The notes: generated by a model not told the origin, from the letters alone. A stretch of DNA of 64,000 bases from Trichomonas vaginalis G3 (GCF_026262505.1 NC_067205.1:19403645-19467644); one strand, 5' to 3'. Shown: positions 51,424 to 60,683, counted from the first letter of the stretch. Translations and numbers: made by a program.

Positions 51424-51992
51424 TATTCAATTTTGTAAAAAATCTTACATGTAAAGTATTCAATTTCTCTGATCATAATATGAACGATTAATTTCAATTC
51501 AATTCATACCTGACATAATCTTATTGATTTCAGATTATGCTCTGATTGATCAAACTCTTTTTAAATAGGATAGCAAGACTCCAAACAATATGACACATTT
51601 GTTTATATATGACATTTAGTATTTGGACTCGAAAATCGCGATTGTTTTCATATAATAAGTATCTTATTGTGTAAAGCTGTAATTTATTCTATATACACAA
51701 ATATCTATAATAATACATCACAATTCTTTCATCAATAAGAAATCGCCAGAAAAAACTTTGATTGAAAGTTAAACTATGTAATATTTTAGTGTGTTTACTT
51801 ATTGTTAGATGTTTGTGATTATTTGTTAAGAATAATAAGATAATTTTAAAATTTTTATCTCCATTGGAATGAAATCATAGCTTTTTACTAAGAAAAATCA
51901 AAAACATATCAAAATATAAGCTATTTTGTCTTACCAAAGTGTGATTATGAATTCTTGTTTTTTGTGTCTAGTTTACAATAAAATTTTGAGAA
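51424..51992. other. Divergent intergenic region
   Basis: AT-rich region between the start of the Rab gene and that of the helical-repeat gene; it should hold both promoters. No clear Inr consensus was recognised at either gene. Confidence 0.5.
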
Positions 51993-53246
51993 ATGCAGGC
52001 TGAATTTGTATACCAAAATGACGATTTTATAACAGAGTATGACACTAAAGCATCAGTAACTCAGAGTGAAATCAAGGATTTTATTGTTAAATTAACAATT
52101 AATCCATCAGCCGAGTTATTTTGGATTCTTTCTAAAATTATCACTGTTGCAACAACTCAAGATTTATCAAATGTCGGAAATTCACTTATTAACATTATTA
52201 AACAGAATTGCAATAAGTTTTTAGGCGCCTGTTTCTCTGCAGCTCATTATATTAATAAAATGTCAGAAACTAAGAAGGAAGATTGCCAATTATTATGTGA
52301 AACGCTTAAAATACCATCATGCCCATTGCATGCTGTACAAATTATTAAATTATTAACAGTTGATGGAATAAAATTCGAAAATTATTCACATTTATTCGCA
52401 AATCCAGACATTTCTATTCAAAAATCCATTGCTATAGCTATTTCTCAAACATGTGATAACCCAGAACAACTATTAGAAAAATATTTAAATGACATTTCAA
52501 ATGAAACAAATTATATTCGTCGTAGAGGACTAATTCTCATATGTAGCGAACTCTCTTACATCGAAATGCCAGCAAGTAAGTACATAGATGCACTATTTCC
52601 TTTTATTTTGAATAAAGGTAAAGAAGTTTCAGAATTATCAGCAATGTACGAAGCCCAAAACCTCCTGGCCAAGCTAACAAGACACAATCCATCTGCTTTT
52701 CATCAATGCGAAGAGTTTTTACAGGCAATTCAAAATCAATACGAATCTAACAATTTATCACCGGAATTTCTTGAAGCATACTTACTATCATTCGGTAGAT
52801 CAGCGATTAAATCACTTTCGAAAGATGTTTTACCACAAAATTTACTAAATTTACCTGGATCTGGCAAAATGTTTGTAAAATTGTTTGCTCCTTATGTCTG
52901 CCATATGAACTCCGATATTAATTTCAAGTTTTTCAATACTTTGGTTGATTTATGTTATAATAACAGATTTGACATAGAATTGTTTGATATTACTTCACAG
53001 GCGTTTGCGGCCATGGCCCCACTTGTCCCCCCTCAAATTGGAAAATTTTTGAATGCGATTGAAAAATCTCCAATTTCTCAGAGATTTTCTTCTATTATCG
53101 GGCCATTACTTCAGCCAAAGCTTCCAGCTCCTCTTCAGAAACTAAGTACATCTGTTGCAGTTCTTCCTGAAGAAAAACACGATATCGAAATTCAGTGCAC
53201 TCCAACTCGTAGTGATGGAGGCTGCCAAACAGAGCAGGCTATATAG
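51993..53246 (+). CDS. Helical-repeat (HEAT/ARM-like) protein
   Basis: A 417-residue soluble protein, all alpha-helical in appearance. Paired amphipathic helices of 35-45 residues run through most of its length, as in HEAT/ARM or adaptin-like solenoids. I cannot name the family. The last 40 residues are unstructured, and two short peptides (IEIQCTPT and GGCQTEQ) resemble the x-Q-T motifs bound by dynein light chain LC8. This is an inference from sequence style. No signal peptide or TM segment, so cytosolic scaffolding is likely. Confidence 0.75.
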   Translation: MQAEFVYQNDDFITEYDTKASVTQSEIKDFIVKLTINPSAELFWILSKIITVATTQDLSNVGNSLINIIKQNCNKFLGACFSAAHYINKMSETKKEDCQLLCETLKIPSCPLHAVQIIKLLTVDGIKFENYSHLFANPDISIQKSIAIAISQTCDNPEQLLEKYLNDISNETNYIRRRGLILICSELSYIEMPASKYIDALFPFILNKGKEVSELSAMYEAQNLLAKLTRHNPSAFHQCEEFLQAIQNQYESNNLSPEFLEAYLLSFGRSAIKSLSKDVLPQNLLNLPGSGKMFVKLFAPYVCHMNSDINFKFFNTLVDLCYNNRFDIELFDITSQAFAAMAPLVPPQIGKFLNAIEKSPISQRFSSIIGPLLQPKLPAPLQKLSTSVAVLPEEKHDIEIQCTPTRSDGGCQTEQAI

Positions 53247-54303
53247 AATTTATTTATTTATATAAAAATATAGAGTTTTTTAAATTTTATAAATTTTTTT
53301 TAATTATCTCAAATTCTAAGTAAGTCTGTGTGATTTTTTGTTAATATTTCATGGAGTTCATGTACAATATAAATTGTTTCTAACAAAACACTGACTGCAA
53401 ATTATATCTTTTAAATTAAAGGGTTTGTATAAGCATATCATGATCTAATTGCACTATTTCCGTCAAATAATGATAAATCAAAACTAAAATTCTTAGATAA
53501 TCTACTTATAAATGAACTTTTAATATTGAAATTAGAGAATCAACTCTAATTTTTTGGTTACAGCTAGTATTAGGGTTGTTAAAAATATCAAAAATTAGCG
53601 TTTTGAAGACACCATGGTGTCTTATAATTTTCCCTTCCTTATTGGCGTGTAGAAATAAATGCGCCAATAGATTGAAGAAGAAGAATTGTTTTTCTCTTAA
53701 TGAACTTTAATCCTTTTGATATAAGAATATTAAAAACATTAATATAATTTCGATTTCGGAAATTAAATTTCCAAATTTTTTGTCGATTTCGGAAATAACA
53801 GGATCCCGCATCCAACACGCAACAACAAAACACAAAACACACTTTTTGGTTCTTTCATCGTTTTAATCGTAATTTATGTAATACATGATTTGGATAAATT
53901 TTACAAAAATAGAACCTATATTATATTCTTTTCAAAGATTCTTGCAAATCATCAAAAATAATTGTATTTTAAAAAACGATCAAATTATCCTTTCATTATT
54001 TTAAACTTAAATTAGTTTTTATGATTGACTAAAGCAATCATATTTATTCATCATTAAATAAACAAAAAAATGATATTTGAGAGTTATTTCAAAAAAAACA
54101 CATTGAATTTATTAATTTGTCTCAATTTCAGTATTATAAATTTTTATAATTTCAATATTTTGAAATACACTTTTTAATATTTCAATATTTATGATATTTC
54201 AATGTATTAAGTGGTCTCAAATTGAGCTTCTCAAATATAAGTTGGCCTATTCAAATAATAAAATTAAATAATATTTAAAATAATAAATAAAAGTGATTGA
54301 GGT
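53247..54303. other. Intergenic with one perfect palindrome
   Basis: No gene was seen. AAGACACCATGGTGTCTT at 53606-53623 is a perfect 18-bp palindrome with no loop. Weak inverted repeats lie nearby (TTAGAG...CTCTAA at about 53532). The small minus-strand ORF at 53639-53842 has no motif. Confidence 0.5.
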
Positions 54304-54364
54304 CATAGCAAAACGGCTGTTTGGAGGCAGTTAGGAGCTAGCGGTTGAAGCGATAACATTCACA

Positions 54365-54577
54365 GCCAACATCTACGGTCAAGCGGCAGCATTCAAGGGC
54401 AACATCTACAATCAAGCGGCAGCATTCAAGGGCAACATCTACGATCAAGCAGCAGCAAGGAGCTACGGCAGGTCAAGCGGCATCATTCAAGGCCAACATC
54501 TACAATCAAGCAGCATCAAGGGGCTACAGTATGTCAAGCTGCAGCATGGAGCTACAGCATCAAGGAGCTACGGCAAG
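54365..54577. repeat. Decayed GC-rich minisatellite
   Basis: Units of about 33 bp (CAAGCGGCAGCATTCAAGGG + CAACATCTACAAT) are repeated with shorter variants of about 28 bp built on CAAGCAGCATCAAGG. Both forms alternate up to the 3' edge of the hAT fragment. The composition differs strongly from the AT-rich left flank, so this belongs to inserted DNA. Confidence 0.75.
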
Positions 54578-54862
54578 TTAAAGATCAGTCAGATCTGGAA
54601 ATATCTTTTTCAGGATTTCATTTGTCATGAAAAGCTTCAATAGGATTCTACACTTTATTAGCTCTTCACGTGCGTTTTGATTAAACCTATTACGCAGGTT
54701 CCGCACAATTGAAATCATTCTTTCCACATCAGCTTCGGTTGCAGCAATAGACATGAATTTTAAGGCAATCTCTTTCAATGCCTTGAAATTTGCAGTTAGT
54801 AAACATATCTTGGGTATGGTGGCACTGCGTTCCACCTTACCCAATACTTGTGAATTTGACAC
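54578..54862 (-). pseudogene. hAT transposase C-terminal (dimerisation) fragment
   Basis: The 94-codon frame reads KALKEIALKFMSIAATEADV, ERMISIVRNLRNRFNQNARE and ELIKCRILLKLF. This is the conserved end of hAT transposases: a hydrophobic helix, S-I-x-A-T/S-x-A-x-V-E-R, then R-N-R-F/L-N and a closing helix. The rest of the transposase (RNase-H-like core and zinc finger) is absent; upstream sequence is out of frame. It is a relic next to the Maverick, which may have been inserted into or beside it. Confidence 0.75.
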
Positions 54863-54951
54863 TTTACGAAACCGCTAACGTATATTTTACAACACAAACG
54901 ACAACACTAATTTAACATTAAATATTTACAAAGCCGCCAACCTCTTCACCC

Positions 54952-55464
54952 ACTAACGAACTCACTAATGAAAAAATAAACGTTCTCATAAATTTTCCTC
55001 AATATCTTCATCATCAGTGTTAACCCTATTGTAGTCATACTTGAAGTCATAAAGTTTCTCAAGTTTTGAAATGCATAGTCTTGGTAACTTACCTTCATCA
55101 TCATAAGTTTTTATAAAACTACCATGACAATCTTTATACACAGTCAATGAAAAGTCAACTGGTCTCGGATGTATTTGAAAGAACATGTTATGCTCAGGAA
55201 GGAAGAATAAATGTTTAAATGTATGTTTGTTATACTGTGGAATTCGAATGAGTTGCTTTTGTTCTGTCATTTACATCCAAATAAAAATTTTCAGTAAAAA
55301 TAAAATAAACTTAAAATAAATGATATCACTACCTTCACACGTATGAAAACATAGCACAAAAATAAATTTAGGTGAAGTGGTGAAATCTCACCTCTTTTTT
55401 CACCCGGTTTTTCACCCACACTAACGTTTTCACTAACGAACTCACTAATGAAAAAATAAACGTT
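54952..55464. repeat. Direct 34-bp repeat at the element's left side
   Basis: The sequence CACTAACGAACTCACTAATG plus AAAAAATAAACGTT occurs identically at 54952-54985 and 55431-55464, 479 bases apart. Similar CACCCAC/CACTAACG words precede both copies. The repeats frame the 94-codon gene and may be subterminal repeats of the Maverick. Around 55496-55521, GGTTAGATCTAACC and a second ATCTAACC form a further palindrome. Confidence 0.75.
54986..55270 (-). CDS. Small Maverick protein of unknown function
   Basis: 94 residues, starting MTEQKQLIRIPQYNKHTFKH and ending in the acidic VNTDDEDIEENL. No domain was recognised. It lies between the two direct repeats at the edge of the element, a position often used for small regulatory or accessory genes. 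The frame is intact. Confidence 0.6.
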   Translation of the reverse strand: MTEQKQLIRIPQYNKHTFKHLFFLPEHNMFFQIHPRPVDFSLTVYKDCHGSFIKTYDDEGKLPRLCISKLEKLYDFKYDYNRVNTDDEDIEENL

Positions 55465-55544
55465 GTCAGAGGTGAAAAATAAATTTAGGGTAGAAGGTTA
55501 GATCTAACCCGATATCTAACCTCATTTCTACCCACTTGAATTCA

Positions 55545-56078
55545 TTACTTTATAACTCTCTTCCTTGGTTTCTTTTTAGTTGCTTTCTTTACGTCCGTCT
55601 CCAACTTGACTGTCTTTCTTCTTCGTCTGTAATGATACCAATTACTTCCACCAGTCAATGGGTCAAATGGTCTTTCGTAAGGGTTTCCATACATTCCATA
55701 GGGACCATACGGAAGAACTGCTGGTGGAAGTTGTGGAGAAGAAACATTTTCTTTAGTTCCATCGACTCTATTTAAATGCATTGTTTCACCTTTCATCTGG
55801 TCATTAAAGTCTTTTGCATGTTTTGCAAACTCATCATCCTTTCCTAAAGCATTTTCTGACTCAGTCGCAACCAAATTGGATGCTTTATTTATGAGCCCTA
55901 TTTTATTTAATCTTAACTTCTTTGCAACCCAGCCTCCAATCTTTCCTTTATTTGCGTCTAATGTCTTTGAAACCCTTCCTCCACTCATTTTATTTACTGC
56001 GTCATAAGCTCCAAGTGCTTTTGCTCCAAATGCTAATGCTTTTGTTCCCATTGCGCCTAAAGCTGCCCAAGCTACCAT
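55545..56078 (-). CDS. Maverick Gly/Ala-rich, basic protein, candidate minor virion protein
   Basis: 177 residues. The N-terminal 30 (AWAALGAMGTKALAFGAKAL) form a hydrophobic/amphipathic Ala/Gly-rich helix. A Pro/Tyr/Gly-rich linker (VLPYGPYGMYGNPYERPFDP) and a very basic end (YRRRRKTVKLETDVKKATKK) follow. A membrane-active N-terminus together with a basic tail recalls internal minor capsid proteins that break membranes or bind DNA, but this is only an analogy. The ATG directly follows the stop codon of the next gene upstream, without any spacer. Confidence 0.7.
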   Translation of the reverse strand: MVAWAALGAMGTKALAFGAKALGAYDAVNKMSGGRVSKTLDANKGKIGGWVAKKLRLNKIGLINKASNLVATESENALGKDDEFAKHAKDFNDQMKGETMHLNRVDGTKENVSSPQLPPAVLPYGPYGMYGNPYERPFDPLTGGSNWYHYRRRRKTVKLETDVKKATKKKPRKRVIK

Positions 56079-56303
56079 TTACACCATATTAAAATCATCT
56101 CTCTTCAATATTATCTCATAAAAGTTCTCGTTACTGGAGAAAGTCAATGAAACATAAGCGTTCTCACGGGCTTCGCCCTCACCGCTTTGCGGTCTATCTA
56201 ACTTCTTTCTTATCTCATCTATTCGCTTCAAAATGTCTGAACAATTGCTAACATCTTCTACAACGGTTATTTCATCATGAATGACCTTCAAGAACAAGCT
56301 CAT
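56079..56303 (-). CDS. Small Maverick protein with two hairpin insertions
   Basis: 74 residues, MSLFLKVIHDEITVVEDVSN to DFNMV. Start and stop abut the neighbouring genes exactly, which supports it as a real gene. The middle codons (DRPQSGEGEARE) are encoded by two GC-rich mini-hairpins, GGGCTTCGCCC (56168-56178) and ACCGCTTTGCGGT (56181-56193). These look like small palindromic insertions that kept the frame. Function unknown. Confidence 0.65.
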   Translation of the reverse strand: MSLFLKVIHDEITVVEDVSNCSDILKRIDEIRKKLDRPQSGEGEARENAYVSLTFSSNENFYEIILKRDDFNMV

Positions 56304-57110
56304 TTAATATGCTATTAAAATCATCTCAATAATGAGTCCATCCTTTCCATCTTTAGGTAGCACAACATCTTTCATTGAAGAAGGTTCAACAAGTCTTATG
56401 TTAAACTTACTGACAAAGTTTGTTATACTATAATGCTTCGGCGGCGAATACATGTAGTTTGAAAGACATAATATAGATTCTTCAGCAAATTCACTTATAC
56501 TGGATTTTATAACAATGTTCTCACGAGACCAAATGCCACCAATTGACAATTTTGTAAGCAATCCTGCTGAACCTTCTACTGTAAACGTCGATGGTAACAT
56601 TCCACGAAGGTCATCTATTGACATCTTTGAGTCATTGAATTTAAAGATTTTCTTAAAGCAATCGTCATTATCTAACCATGCAATAGCTTTGAAGTTTTCA
56701 TTCGAATATACATCTGCTTCATTAAATGTAAAACCTGACTTCTTTGCAGAGGCGATTTTAAAATCTATTGCATTTGTTTCAAAATTATATGCTATGCTAA
56801 CTTCTGAAGGTAATGGATGCCCTTCCGCAGTCAGTTGTTCTCTCACTACCGTTTGAAGCTTTGTGTTAAAAACTTTCATGTCATCTCCTGTATCTAAGTT
56901 CACATACACAGCAACAGGAAAACTATCTTGCTTCTTTGTTTCATCATTATATCTCAAAACATTAAAGTTCTTCAATAATATTGTTCTTCCTGCTGGAATA
57001 CTTCTAACTTGTCTTATTTCAATAGCTTTCTCACCTCCTACATACTCTACCCAATGTCTTGGATATTCATAAGTATACTGACTTTCTTGAATTTTGGTTG
57101 GTTTCATCAT
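56304..57110 (-). CDS. Maverick candidate virion structural protein, about 268 aa
   Basis: 268 residues, beta-rich, with segments such as RSIPAGRTILLKNFNVLRYN, SNYMYSPPKHYSITNFVSKF and the C-terminal DGKDGLIIEMILIAY. Size and composition would suit a single-jelly-roll or similar capsid component; it is too short for the double-jelly-roll major capsid protein. It is the first gene of a three-gene minus-strand block without spacers and is divergent from the packaging ATPase, 89 bases away. Structural role is inferred from context. Confidence 0.7.
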   Translation of the reverse strand: MMKPTKIQESQYTYEYPRHWVEYVGGEKAIEIRQVRSIPAGRTILLKNFNVLRYNDETKKQDSFPVAVYVNLDTGDDMKVFNTKLQTVVREQLTAEGHPLPSEVSIAYNFETNAIDFKIASAKKSGFTFNEADVYSNENFKAIAWLDNDDCFKKIFKFNDSKMSIDDLRGMLPSTFTVEGSAGLLTKLSIGGIWSRENIVIKSSISEFAEESILCLSNYMYSPPKHYSITNFVSKFNIRLVEPSSMKDVVLPKDGKDGLIIEMILIAY

Positions 57111-57199
57111 AACGTGTTCATAGTATATCTTTATACTCTTGTCAGTTAGACTCGGTGCTATGTTCTGAATATTTCTGACTTGTTTTTAATGGAGATTAA

Positions 57200-58087
57200 A
57201 TGAAGCATTTAATACATGACGTAGATGAAGACATGAATGAAACTACAGACAAACTTAACTCTTCTCTTATTCTTCCTTTCAGTAAGGACTATGAGTTCTG
57301 TTCAAATGGTGTGTATTTCTATTGTGGAAAGATGGGTTCAGGTAAGACATTTAACCTCATTCGTCATATACTCATAACAGAGCGTTTAGGAAACGACTCT
57401 TACTATGACCAAATCATTATATCAGCAACTTCAGACTCTATGGATTCAACAGCGAAAACATTCATGTCAAAAGTTCAAGCCTCCGTCGTTAAAGTTCCAG
57501 ATAGCGAACTCATTGAATTTCTTCAACGTTACATTCGACGTAAGAGAAAATATTATGCTATTGTAGAGTTCATACAGTCAGGAATGCAAAAGACTTCAGA
57601 AGAGATGGAAAGAATTATTGACAAACACCACTTACGTCAGTACTCAGGAGTTTACGATATGAAACGACTTACAAACTACATTCTATCAAAACTTTCAAAA
57701 TACCCCTTCAAAAAGTATCCTTCAAATACTCTGCTCGTTTGTGACGACTTCGCCGGAAAAGGTTTAGTGTCAAAACCAGACTCACCATTAGCTAACATCA
57801 TTACTAAAGTCAGACATTACCATTTAACTGTAGCAATACTTATGCAAACATGGCGTTTCCTTGCTTTAAACATAAAACGTCTCATAACTGACTTCGTTAT
57901 CTTTCAAGGTTTCTCACGCTATGATATTGAACTCATTTGGAAACAGTCAGGTATAACATTACCTTTTGAAGAAATTTGGGAAGCATATAAGTCTCTCATC
58001 TCTCCTCGTTCATACCTTGAGATTCATATCATGACTAATACCATTAAAGTCAAAAATATTCCATGGGAACGACCAACATTGTTTTAA
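57200..58087 (+). CDS. Maverick genome-packaging ATPase (A32/FtsK-HerA type)
   Basis: 295 residues. Walker A GKMGSGKT is at 43-50 and Walker B LLVCDD at about 178-183, followed by a polar sensor-like strand (TVAILMQTWRFLALNIKRLI). Spacing and motif style are those of the poxvirus A32-like/FtsK-HerA packaging ATPases found in Mavericks, virophages and large DNA viruses. It should pump element DNA into a prohead with ATP hydrolysis. The start ATG gives a normal length. Its 3' end overlaps the converging next gene by four bases. Confidence 0.9.
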   Translation: MKHLIHDVDEDMNETTDKLNSSLILPFSKDYEFCSNGVYFYCGKMGSGKTFNLIRHILITERLGNDSYYDQIIISATSDSMDSTAKTFMSKVQASVVKVPDSELIEFLQRYIRRKRKYYAIVEFIQSGMQKTSEEMERIIDKHHLRQYSGVYDMKRLTNYILSKLSKYPFKKYPSNTLLVCDDFAGKGLVSKPDSPLANIITKVRHYHLTVAILMQTWRFLALNIKRLITDFVIFQGFSRYDIELIWKQSGITLPFEEIWEAYKSLISPRSYLEIHIMTNTIKVKNIPWERPTLF

Positions 58088-58485
58088 ATCTTATGCTTTA
58101 ATTGACTGATGGTAAACAAATTCCATGCATCTCTGTCGCCATTTCTGTTAATATTTTTGCTGTCATTCATATCATCCACTTCCCCATCCGTTAGCTTTTG
58201 AGGATATGCGTTAGAATAGCTGTTCTTAAATGAAGGCTTTTCACCTTTGAGAGCATAAACTCTATAACTTTCTGCATACTTTATGTTTGAACCTCCTGAG
58301 CCATCATTGACATAAATTTTTATAGGTTTCCACCCTTTGTTCATATTCCTGCTTCTTCCCTTTGCTCTTTTGTTCAGTAGTTCTACATCTTTATACACAG
58401 CTCCTGTCTCAGTGAATTCAACAATATTTTCATTCGTTAGCTTTACATTCAAACCCTTGTCGAGTATATTGTTCATTTCATACAT
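58084..58485 (-). CDS. Maverick protein of unknown function
   Basis: 133 residues if started at MYEMNNILDKGLNVKLTNEN. The longer version from 58602 would run antisense through the start of the divergent neighbour and is less likely. Polar, Asn/Lys-rich, with ELLNKRAKGRSRNMNKGWKP and KIYVNDGSGGSNIKYAESYR. No domain was recognised. It converges with the ATPase gene and diverges from the 58511 gene, with only about 25 bases between start codons. Confidence 0.6.
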   Translation of the reverse strand: MYEMNNILDKGLNVKLTNENIVEFTETGAVYKDVELLNKRAKGRSRNMNKGWKPIKIYVNDGSGGSNIKYAESYRVYALKGEKPSFKNSYSNAYPQKLTDGEVDDMNDSKNINRNGDRDAWNLFTISQLKHKI

Positions 58486-58510
58486 ATAAAAGGTTTTTAT
58501 TCTATATGAA

Positions 58511-59125
58511 ATGAGAAGCAAATCCATCTTAGCTGGTGCCGTTAATGTTCCAATTGAACCAACATCAAATGTTGACTCACGAACGACAAACAATATTGTC
58601 ATAAAGAACTATAGTTCAGAGTGTTTGAAAGAAAAAGAACCAGAGCTGAAATCCGTGAATTTAAACACAGCTTCAAACGCTAACGCTACATCAGATGTTA
58701 AGTTAGAGTATCCACCATTGGACCAAATTCTTTCAAGAGAAGCCAACGACAACCCTTACACAAATGTTCAAACAAATCCTTCAGATAACGTAGACCATTA
58801 CCTTCTTCAGTTATACCAAACAATTTTACTCAAAGACGATAAGAAGCTTTTGATAAATCTTATAAGTAAGAACCAAATAATTCTAACAAAGGAGGACCTT
58901 GAAAATGTTATATCACGAATAACAGGAAAACAATGTGTCATTGACTATCTCGACCCTGAAATCGAATGCTGTGGTCAAACTCCAATATTCATGAAAATAG
59001 GTAACATCCGCATCATTGAAATACCAGGAACTACAGGAGTTGAGTTTAAGTATAAATATTCGAACGAGTATACAAAACTTTCAACAGAATATAAACTTTG
59101 TTTGAAATATGTTTTAGTAAATTAA
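58511..59125 (+). CDS. Maverick protein of unknown function, 204 aa
   Basis: 204 residues. The first 90 are polar and probably disordered (Asn/Ser/Thr-rich). The C-terminal half is compact, with DPEIECCGQTPIFMKIGNIR and EIPGTTGVEFKYKYSNEY. I do not recognise the family; a virion or assembly protein is possible from context. It ends just before a pair of GC-rich hairpins. Confidence 0.65.
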   Translation: MRSKSILAGAVNVPIEPTSNVDSRTTNNIVIKNYSSECLKEKEPELKSVNLNTASNANATSDVKLEYPPLDQILSREANDNPYTNVQTNPSDNVDHYLLQLYQTILLKDDKKLLINLISKNQIILTKEDLENVISRITGKQCVIDYLDPEIECCGQTPIFMKIGNIRIIEIPGTTGVEFKYKYSNEYTKLSTEYKLCLKYVLVN

Positions 59126-59136
59126 AGCAGTCAGGA

Positions 59137-59169
59137 GGGCTCTTTGAGCCCATCTTGGCGCTTTGCGCC
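59137..59169. terminator. Two adjacent GC-rich hairpins between converging genes
   Basis: GGGCTCTTTGAGCCC (59137-59151) and GGCGCTTTGCGCC (59157-59169) are perfect stems with TTT loops, followed by TCAAAAAAAAATTTC. They lie exactly between the ends of the genes 58511-59125 and 59188-59430. Position and shape suggest a bidirectional 3'-end or termination signal, as known for hairpins in giant viruses and virophages; the function here is inferred. Confidence 0.6.
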
Positions 59170-59187
59170 GTCAGTCAAAAAAAAATT

Positions 59188-59430
59188 TCAAGTTAGCAAC
59201 TTATAGTATCTATCCAAAACTTCTTCAACAGTATCGAACTCATCTTCATAATGCAAACCTAATCTTATTGACTTGGTGCAGTTTTCACTAACACAATATT
59301 TTTCTGTTCTCTTGACTGACATAACTAACTCATTTGTTTCATCAAACAGCAACAACCAAAGTTCATACCCTAATACATAACATTCATACTTTATATTTTT
59401 AGCTCTGAGTTTTCTTGTAAGCTGTTGCAT
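59188..59430 (-). CDS. Small Maverick protein
   Basis: 80 residues, MQQLTRKLRAKNIKYECYVL to EVLDRYYKLLT. No motif was recognised. Its start lies within the last 40 bases of the upstream gene on the same strand, so the two genes overlap in different frames. Confidence 0.6.
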   Translation of the reverse strand: MQQLTRKLRAKNIKYECYVLGYELWLLLFDETNELVMSVKRTEKYCVSENCTKSIRLGLHYEDEFDTVEEVLDRYYKLLT

Positions 59431-60167
59431 TTAATATTTTCTAAAAAGTCAACTTCAACAGTCATTCGCACTGGTGCCTTCAGTTCTACAGGCTCTCCTT
59501 GAAAGTCAACAAGTCTGAATTGCATGTCTTTCAAATTATGAGGACTAATGCGAACCCATTTACCTAAATGAGTTGCTATGACAGGAACGTTTGGAATGAA
59601 CATTGAATTGACTGCATAACAGAAGGATTTATATTCTACTGAACCTTTACTATTAACTCCTGAAATACCTGTGACATTAGCTATTTTTGACTCAACGTAC
59701 AAACAATTGCCATAACATACGTATGGAACAGATTTCATCTCAATCGTTTTGTCAACACTTTTCAAAGGAAATGTCATATGGTATGCTCCCAAAAGAAGTT
59801 GTACTCTATGACTCATTCGTGGTATCTTAAACTCCTTCACATAACTGAACTTCAAAACTCCTGCAATAAGTTTAACATTCATTAAGTTTTCTTCGTTATC
59901 CTTGTTTATTGTAGTATTTATGAGAGCATTTAACACTCCAGCTAATGTTTCCATCTTATATTCTACATTATTGTGAAATCTTATTTCGTGCTTCTTTCCA
60001 TCTATTTCAATCTCCATGAAATCTGTTTCATCTGTTATAACGAATGAAGCGATAGTATTGAAGTCAACCATTCTGAATGCAAGCGCCTCATTCTGTAGAC
60101 CTAAGTTTGTTTGTAGCTTTACTGTCCCGTATTCGTTTGGGTCTGTACTTTGCAAATAGAACAACAT
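59391..60167 (-). CDS. Maverick candidate minor capsid (penton-like) protein
   Basis: 258 residues when started at MLFYLQSTDPNEYGTVKLQT; the ATG further upstream (60200) overlaps the divergent fibre gene. It is beta-rich. The final part FRLVDFQGEPVELKAPVRMT followed by a beta strand, and the inner part FRMVDFNTIASFVITDETDF, recall the paired strands of Polinton minor capsid (penton) proteins, which end in D-x-x-G-x-P/L and a final strand. The assignment is by style and context only. Confidence 0.65.
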   Translation of the reverse strand: MLFYLQSTDPNEYGTVKLQTNLGLQNEALAFRMVDFNTIASFVITDETDFMEIEIDGKKHEIRFHNNVEYKMETLAGVLNALINTTINKDNEENLMNVKLIAGVLKFSYVKEFKIPRMSHRVQLLLGAYHMTFPLKSVDKTIEMKSVPYVCYGNCLYVESKIANVTGISGVNSKGSVEYKSFCYAVNSMFIPNVPVIATHLGKWVRISPHNLKDMQFRLVDFQGEPVELKAPVRMTVEVDFLENIKCNSLQENSELKI

Positions 60168-60184
60168 TTTATTCTCATTAAAAT

Positions 60185-60634
60185 ATGAGTATAGCTGCAT
60201 ATGCGTATGAAGCTGACAGAGCTAAACGTTTATATTTTGGTCAATACTCTCTCACACTTACTGACAAATATATTGTTATCAGTGATGGAAATACCGAGAA
60301 ATACATAACATGGAAGGACTATGAAAAGTTTGACCCTATTCTAACTCCATGTACAATGCCATTCATTGTAAATGGTGAAGTTGTCATGAAGAACGACACA
60401 ACAGTATATAAGTCTGTATATGAAGCGTTAGAATATATGTTGAATTATAATCCCGAAAGATTTGACCCAAGCACTACACCATGTGCAATGCCTTTTATTA
60501 AGGACGGTGAAATCGTAAGAGTTCCGGATTCAACGGTTTACACAGCTGTTCAAAACAGTTTACAAAACATTTTAGCGAATATCTTTAATTCAGAAACTAC
60601 AGAAATAAAAATTACCATATATAACAGATGCTAA
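60185..60634 (+). CDS. Tail-fibre gene, 5' part (before frameshift)
   Basis: 149 residues, starting MSIAAYAYEADRAKRLYFGQ. It contains two copies of a repeat with the core FDP-x-x-T-P-C-x-MPFI-x-x-GE-x-V, then D-x-TVY. The third copy (FDPNSTVCSVPFINDSSL) lies in the following ORF. Reading on in that other frame gives PYITDAKEIKSKTTTLFTSL before the annotated start at 60684, so the two ORFs were one gene, broken by a single-base shift near 60605-60620 beside AATAAAAATT. Confidence 0.65.
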   Translation: MSIAAYAYEADRAKRLYFGQYSLTLTDKYIVISDGNTEKYITWKDYEKFDPILTPCTMPFIVNGEVVMKNDTTVYKSVYEALEYMLNYNPERFDPSTTPCAMPFIKDGEIVRVPDSTVYTAVQNSLQNILANIFNSETTEIKITIYNRC

Positions 60635-60683
60635 AGAAATTAAATCAAAAACGACAACATTATTTACGTCACTTAATGATTTA

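Noticed and set aside
55536-56856. Plus-strand ORFs antisense to the Maverick structural genes
   Set aside because: Shadows: the minus-strand frames abut each other perfectly and have coherent protein composition.
58486-58602. 39 extra N-terminal residues on the minus-strand gene ending at 58084
   Set aside because: They are antisense to the start of the divergent 58511 gene; the internal Met at 58485 gives clean divergent starts.
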